Assembly (NCBI GenBank): GCA_964650885.1
Contig: CAZYXG010000002.1
Coordinates: 62,001-126,000 of the forward strand
Reading direction: 5' to 3'
Source of the DNA: JAPLFM01 sp964650885
GTDB taxonomy: Bacteria; Bacteroidota; Ignavibacteria; Kapaibacteriales; UBA2268
Length of the DNA stretch: 64,000 nt
Shown: piece by piece, positions 60,745 through 64,000 of the stretch
How the letters are laid out: each line of letters starts with the position of its first letter
How positions within the stretch are numbered: position 1 is the first letter of the stretch
The notes under the pieces: model-generated
Told to the model about the DNA's origin: nothing
What the model saw: the letters and a program-made list of their open reading frames with translations, nothing else
Database searches by the model: none
Program-made: the position numbers and the translations under genes

Positions 60745-62046
60745 ATGAGAAACTTCAATCTTACAAACAAATTTAAAGTAGTGCTTTTAGCTACTTTCTT
60801 GCTCTTTATGAGCCATAATCTTCACGCCCAATACAAACTTGAACTTGAGTGGCAGAAGACAATTGCTAATGGTTATTTCATTTCTTCACTTACAAAATCT
60901 GACAATGATAGTTTACTATATACCTCAGGTGGTGAAGGAACAGAAGGTCCATTTACAAACTATATTCTAAATTCAAAAGATGGAACGATTATAGATAAAT
61001 TTGCAAGTGATTTTGCTTATTACCCTATGTATGCCAAAAAAGATGGTAGTTTAATCGCTGTAGGCACTACAAATGCTTCTTCAATTGGAATAGTAGACCC
61101 TAAAACTTTTGAAATAACTTTTTGGTCGAAAGTACCAAATTATAGATTTTTTACATATAACGAAAAACAAAACAAAATTGTTGCAAATAGTAGTGCAAGT
61201 TTGATAAGGGTTTATGATTTAAATACAAAAGAAATAGTTAAAGAATTTACTTCTTCTTACTTTAAATTTAGTGACTTATTCATAGAACAGGCCAATATTA
61301 CAGACGATGGGAAAAATATAATTTACTCATACTGGACATCATACAGGAAACAAGATAGAACTCAAGGCATAATCAATTACATAAGAATCATAGATATGGA
61401 AGGTAATGTACTCAAAAAGATTGATTCAACAAGTAGCACCAAATTTACGATTACAAACGATGGTAAGACTTTGGTTTATTTCGACCCGAATGGAACTCAA
61501 TTGTTGGATTTAGAAACAATGAAGTTAAAAGAAGGAATAACAAGTGCTGTAACAGGGTATGGTGATGATCCAAATTGTATTGAACTAAGCAATAACGATA
61601 AATTTATGTTAATAGCTGGAGGAGTTACATTTTTAGATTTAATTGATAAAAAAAGAATTTGGTTACATGGTGGCAATGGTTTTACATGGATGAAGCTGAA
61701 TTCAACAAATTCAAGTTTGTATTGTAATGCTTCTGCATTTATAATGAAATTTAATTTTCAACAAACTTCTTCTGTTAATTCTTATCAGGACAAAGTTGAT
61801 TTCCAAATTCAAGTTTTGGAGAATAATATTATGTTATCTACTCAAAAAGAAATATCACCGAATTTAAAATTTAGAATAATTAGTTTAGATGGAAAAATAC
61901 AGAAGCAAATCTTGCCACACCAGTTAGATATTACTACTAACACAATCACAATTAACATTTTATCTCTACTTTCAGGAATTTATTTCTTAGAAATTACTGA
62001 CAATCAGTCGATAGTTTATTCTTCTAAATTTTCAAAAACAAATTAA
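60745..62046 (+). CDS. Secreted repeat protein with T9SS-like sorting domain
   Basis: A 433-residue secreted protein. Signal peptide about residues 1-28 (ending HAQ). The middle has beta-propeller-like repeats with NGKTLVYFDPNGTQLLDLET-like and GTTNASSIGIVDPKTFEIT segments, like WD40-type propellers. The C-terminal 75 residues (FRIISLDGKIQKQILPHQLD, SLLSGIYFLEITDNQSIVYS) look like a type IX sorting domain. The function is unknown; it probably lies on the surface. It is followed by a bidirectional terminator before pckA. Confidence 0.75.
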   Translation: MRNFNLTNKFKVVLLATFLLFMSHNLHAQYKLELEWQKTIANGYFISSLTKSDNDSLLYTSGGEGTEGPFTNYILNSKDGTIIDKFASDFAYYPMYAKKDGSLIAVGTTNASSIGIVDPKTFEITFWSKVPNYRFFTYNEKQNKIVANSSASLIRVYDLNTKEIVKEFTSSYFKFSDLFIEQANITDDGKNIIYSYWTSYRKQDRTQGIINYIRIIDMEGNVLKKIDSTSSTKFTITNDGKTLVYFDPNGTQLLDLETMKLKEGITSAVTGYGDDPNCIELSNNDKFMLIAGGVTFLDLIDKKRIWLHGGNGFTWMKLNSTNSSLYCNASAFIMKFNFQQTSSVNSYQDKVDFQIQVLENNIMLSTQKEISPNLKFRIISLDGKIQKQILPHQLDITTNTITINILSLLSGIYFLEITDNQSIVYSSKFSKTN

Positions 62047-62063
62047 TTAAATCTTTCCCAAAA

Positions 62064-62093
62064 AAAGTCCGATGAAATAATTCACCGGACTTT
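62064..62093. terminator. Bidirectional terminator between convergent genes
   Basis: AAAGTCCGATGAA (62064-62076) pairs with TTCACCGGACTTT (62081-62093), one mismatch region in the middle, with U-rich flanks on both strands. It serves the T9SS-type gene (plus) and pckA (minus). Confidence 0.8.
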
Positions 62094-62107
62094 CTTTTAA
62101 ATAACTC

Positions 62108-63736
62108 TTATATCTTCGGCCCTGCGGCTATCACTTCTACCGAAACTCCACTTTCATATTTTTTGAAGTTTGCAGCAAACTTTTCTGCTAAGTTTCTATA
62201 AGTTGCCCAGTATTCATCTTGGTTTGCCCAAGCAGTAGCTGGATTTAAAACTTCACTTGGCACATCTGGACAGCTTTGCGGAATCATAAATCCAAAGATT
62301 TCATCACGTTTGAATTCAACATTATCTAAAGCACCTGAAAGAGCAGCATTCAAAACTGCACGAGTATGCTTAATGCTTATTCTTTTCCCAACTCCAAATT
62401 TGCCACCTATCCAGCCAGTATTTACAAGCCAAACATTTGAGCCAAATTTTTCAATTTTTTCTTTCAGTAAGTTAGAATAAACAAATGGGTGATGCACCAT
62501 AAAAGGAGCTCCAAAGCATGCCGAAAATGCCATTTTAGGTTCATTGCCCAAACCTTTCTCTGTGCCTGCTATCTTTGATGTATAGCCAGTGATGAATTGA
62601 TACTGAGCTTGATATTGGTCTAGTTTTGAAATTGGTGGCAAAACTCCTGTGGCATCGCAAGTTAAGAATATTACATTTTTTGGATGTGAATTCACCATTT
62701 TCTCTGGTAAGGAATTTGGAATAGTTTCCAATTTGTATGAAGCTCTTGTGTTCTCAGTCAAACTTCCATCGAATAAATCTGTTTCTCTCGTGATAGGATT
62801 CAATACCACATTTTCCAGCACAGTACCAAACATTTGGGTTGTAGCATAAATTTCTGGTTCGCTTTCTTTCGATAAATTAATAACCTTTGCATAGCACCCT
62901 CCTTCATAGTTAAAGATACCGTCATCGCTCCAGCCATGCTCATCGTCACCAATTAAAAAGCGATTTGGATCGGCAGAAAGAGTAGTTTTGCCTGTACCCG
63001 AAAGCCCAAAGAAAAGTGCTGCATCGCCATCTTTGCCCACATTTGCAGAGCAGTGCATAGACATTACTTTTTCGAGTGGTTTGAAATAATTCATCAAAGT
63101 GAAGAAAGTTTTCTTAGTTTCGCCAGCATAGTTTGTGCCAGCCACTAATGCCATTTTCTTAGCAAAATTCAAAGTGATTACAGTTTCAGTGCGAGTGCCA
63201 TCAATCTCTGGATTTGCAGAGAAACCTGGAATTGCAATTAATGTGAATTCAGGTTTATGTTTCTTATATTCATCTTGATTTTTTGGATTGATAAACATAT
63301 TATACACAAAAAGACTTTGCCAAGCAGAATCAGTAATGATTCGAATTGGAATTTGATAACGAATGTCTGCTCCCACAAATGCATCTACAACAAATAAATC
63401 CCTACCTTGGCAGAAAGCTTGAGCACGCTTCATCAAAGTATCGAAATTATCCTCTGTTAATGCTTTGTTATTGTCCCACCAAATGTGTTCTTGGCTTGAG
63501 CTTTCTCTAACAATAAATTTATCATCGGCTGAGCGAGCTGTATGCTTACCAGTAGTGACTTGCAAAGCACCACCCTTAGCAATATTTGCCTCGCCACGGA
63601 AAACAGCTTCTTCATAGAGAGCTGGCACAGGCAAGTTCCAATAAACTGTACCAAGATTGTACAATCCGTGATTATCTAAACCAAAATTACATTGATTTGC
63701 ATTTGCAATTGAGTATGCGGGGGAATTAAGAGCCAT
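62108..63736 (-). CDS. pckA: Phosphoenolpyruvate carboxykinase (ATP)
   Basis: Interconverts oxaloacetate plus ATP with PEP, CO2 and ADP. The 542-residue enzyme has HTARSADDKFIVRESSSQEH, GLSGTGKTTLSADPNRFLIG (the P-loop and kinase-2a region), IGDDEHGWSDDGIFN and NTGWIGGKFGVGKRISIKHT, all typical of the ATP-dependent class. It supports gluconeogenesis or CO2-fixing fermentation. It stands alone, with about 260 bases to the window end. Confidence 0.96.
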   Translation of the reverse strand: MALNSPAYSIANANQCNFGLDNHGLYNLGTVYWNLPVPALYEEAVFRGEANIAKGGALQVTTGKHTARSADDKFIVRESSSQEHIWWDNNKALTEDNFDTLMKRAQAFCQGRDLFVVDAFVGADIRYQIPIRIITDSAWQSLFVYNMFINPKNQDEYKKHKPEFTLIAIPGFSANPEIDGTRTETVITLNFAKKMALVAGTNYAGETKKTFFTLMNYFKPLEKVMSMHCSANVGKDGDAALFFGLSGTGKTTLSADPNRFLIGDDEHGWSDDGIFNYEGGCYAKVINLSKESEPEIYATTQMFGTVLENVVLNPITRETDLFDGSLTENTRASYKLETIPNSLPEKMVNSHPKNVIFLTCDATGVLPPISKLDQYQAQYQFITGYTSKIAGTEKGLGNEPKMAFSACFGAPFMVHHPFVYSNLLKEKIEKFGSNVWLVNTGWIGGKFGVGKRISIKHTRAVLNAALSGALDNVEFKRDEIFGFMIPQSCPDVPSEVLNPATAWANQDEYWATYRNLAEKFAANFKKYESGVSVEVIAAGPKI

Positions 63737-63901
63737 ACGATAAATATCCTTATGATAGAAATTTGATAACTCAATTTAGCAAAATTGTTCTTATATTTAT
63801 AATCTAATTTTTCAGAAAAGATTGATTTAAATCACATATAAAATTAGTTAGTCAGAGTGAGCACATTCGGAGCTATTGGTTTTGTGTGGTTTTGATTTAT
63901 T

Positions 63902-63936
63902 AAACCTTACGAAGCTTACAAACCTTCGTAAGGTTT
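63902..63936. repeat. 13-bp perfect inverted repeat (AAACCTTACGAAG/CTTCGTAAGGTTT)
   Basis: AAACCTTACGAAG (63902-63914) pairs with CTTCGTAAGGTTT (63924-63936) around a nine-base loop. I recall similar AACCTTCGTAAGGTT hairpins from several Bacteroidota-group genomes, where they can be terminators or dispersed repeats. No clear T-run follows (TTTCGGTTTTGG on the plus strand). Between 63737 and 64000 no gene was seen. Confidence 0.6.
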
Positions 63937-64000
63937 CGGTTTTGGAGAATTGGAAACCAGACATCTCTGGGATTAGAAAACATTTATTCTGTTATTCATT

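Noticed and set aside
1..64000. TAA reassigned to Gln
   Set aside because: Many intact genes here end in TAA at the expected position, so the interrupted genes are better explained by mutation or error.
1..64000. CRISPR arrays, tRNA or rRNA genes, insertion sequences
   Set aside because: I saw no regularly spaced repeats, cloverleaf-like or rRNA sequence, and no transposase motif.

Overview
The window is an AT-rich stretch (roughly two thirds A+T by eye) of a Gram-negative chromosome packed with housekeeping genes. The organism looks like a member of the Bacteroidota/Chlorobiota/Kapabacteria-Ignavibacteria side of the tree. The pointers are type III glutamine synthetase, a PorD/DUF4835 protein, two secreted proteins with type IX-like C-terminal sorting domains, Bacteroidota-type TAnnTTTG promoter elements, a long SecA without the zinc tail, and short KdsA, LysM and OmpA envelope proteins. 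A fermenting or aerobic lineage cannot be told apart from this piece. Two 100-N runs show that it is a draft scaffold, possibly from a metagenome.

Layout. Positions 1-4.4 kb (minus strand) hold the replication cluster dnaN-recF-DUF721-gyrB (gyrB cut by the window edge). 4.6-9.9 kb (plus) holds phospholipid synthesis (psd, pssA), purS-purQ, two TatA-type proteins, gatA, an Hpt protein and a secreted protein. 9.9-10.6 kb holds a decayed antitoxin and a RelE-like toxin split by a false gap. 10.6-15.6 kb has an EamA transporter, tatC, a polyprenyl synthase, a Bax-inhibitor-like protein and a TPR protein with a second false gap. 15.5-22.6 kb (minus) has a MEMO-like protein, dapD, secA, a DUF4835 protein and an AHSA1-like gene interrupted by a stop codon. 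22.9-25.0 kb (plus) holds osmC, a response regulator and an MFS transporter. 25.2-32.9 kb (minus) holds an OmpA lipoprotein, type III glnA, a SixA-like phosphatase, two squalene-synthase-type enzymes (HpnD/HpnC-like), a secreted metalloprotease and a small secreted protein. 33.0-39.2 kb (plus) holds rarA, an OmpA protein, a Lon-domain protein, folP, and an ECF sigma factor with an unusual anti-sigma-like partner. 39.3-41.9 kb (minus) holds a membrane protein pair, gcvH and kdsA. 42-60.7 kb (mostly plus) holds comB-like, ftsK, a LysM/lipoprotein pair, phoH, cdaA, miaA, dacB, an orphan ABC permease, elbB, a porin-like barrel, ispE (minus), a dolichol-kinase-like protein, ltaE, a thioesterase and a GH3 enzyme. 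The window ends with a secreted T9SS-type protein and pckA (minus).

The most interesting item is the ECF sigma factor gene coupled (TAATG overlap) to a 450-residue protein. That protein has a cytosolic N-terminal domain, one inner-membrane helix, a long Asn/Gln-rich and charged linker, and a C-terminal segment that looks like a small outer-membrane beta-barrel ending in Phe. This architecture would let one polypeptide link outer-membrane state to transcription. A GC-richer candidate ECF promoter lies upstream, suggesting autoregulation.

Two further observations affect how the sequence should be read. Both N runs have flanks that overlap and keep the reading frame when merged, so they are probably scaffolding artefacts. 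Two small genes (the AHSA1-like gene and the putative antitoxin) carry in-frame TAA codons within otherwise coherent reading frames, consistent with gene decay.
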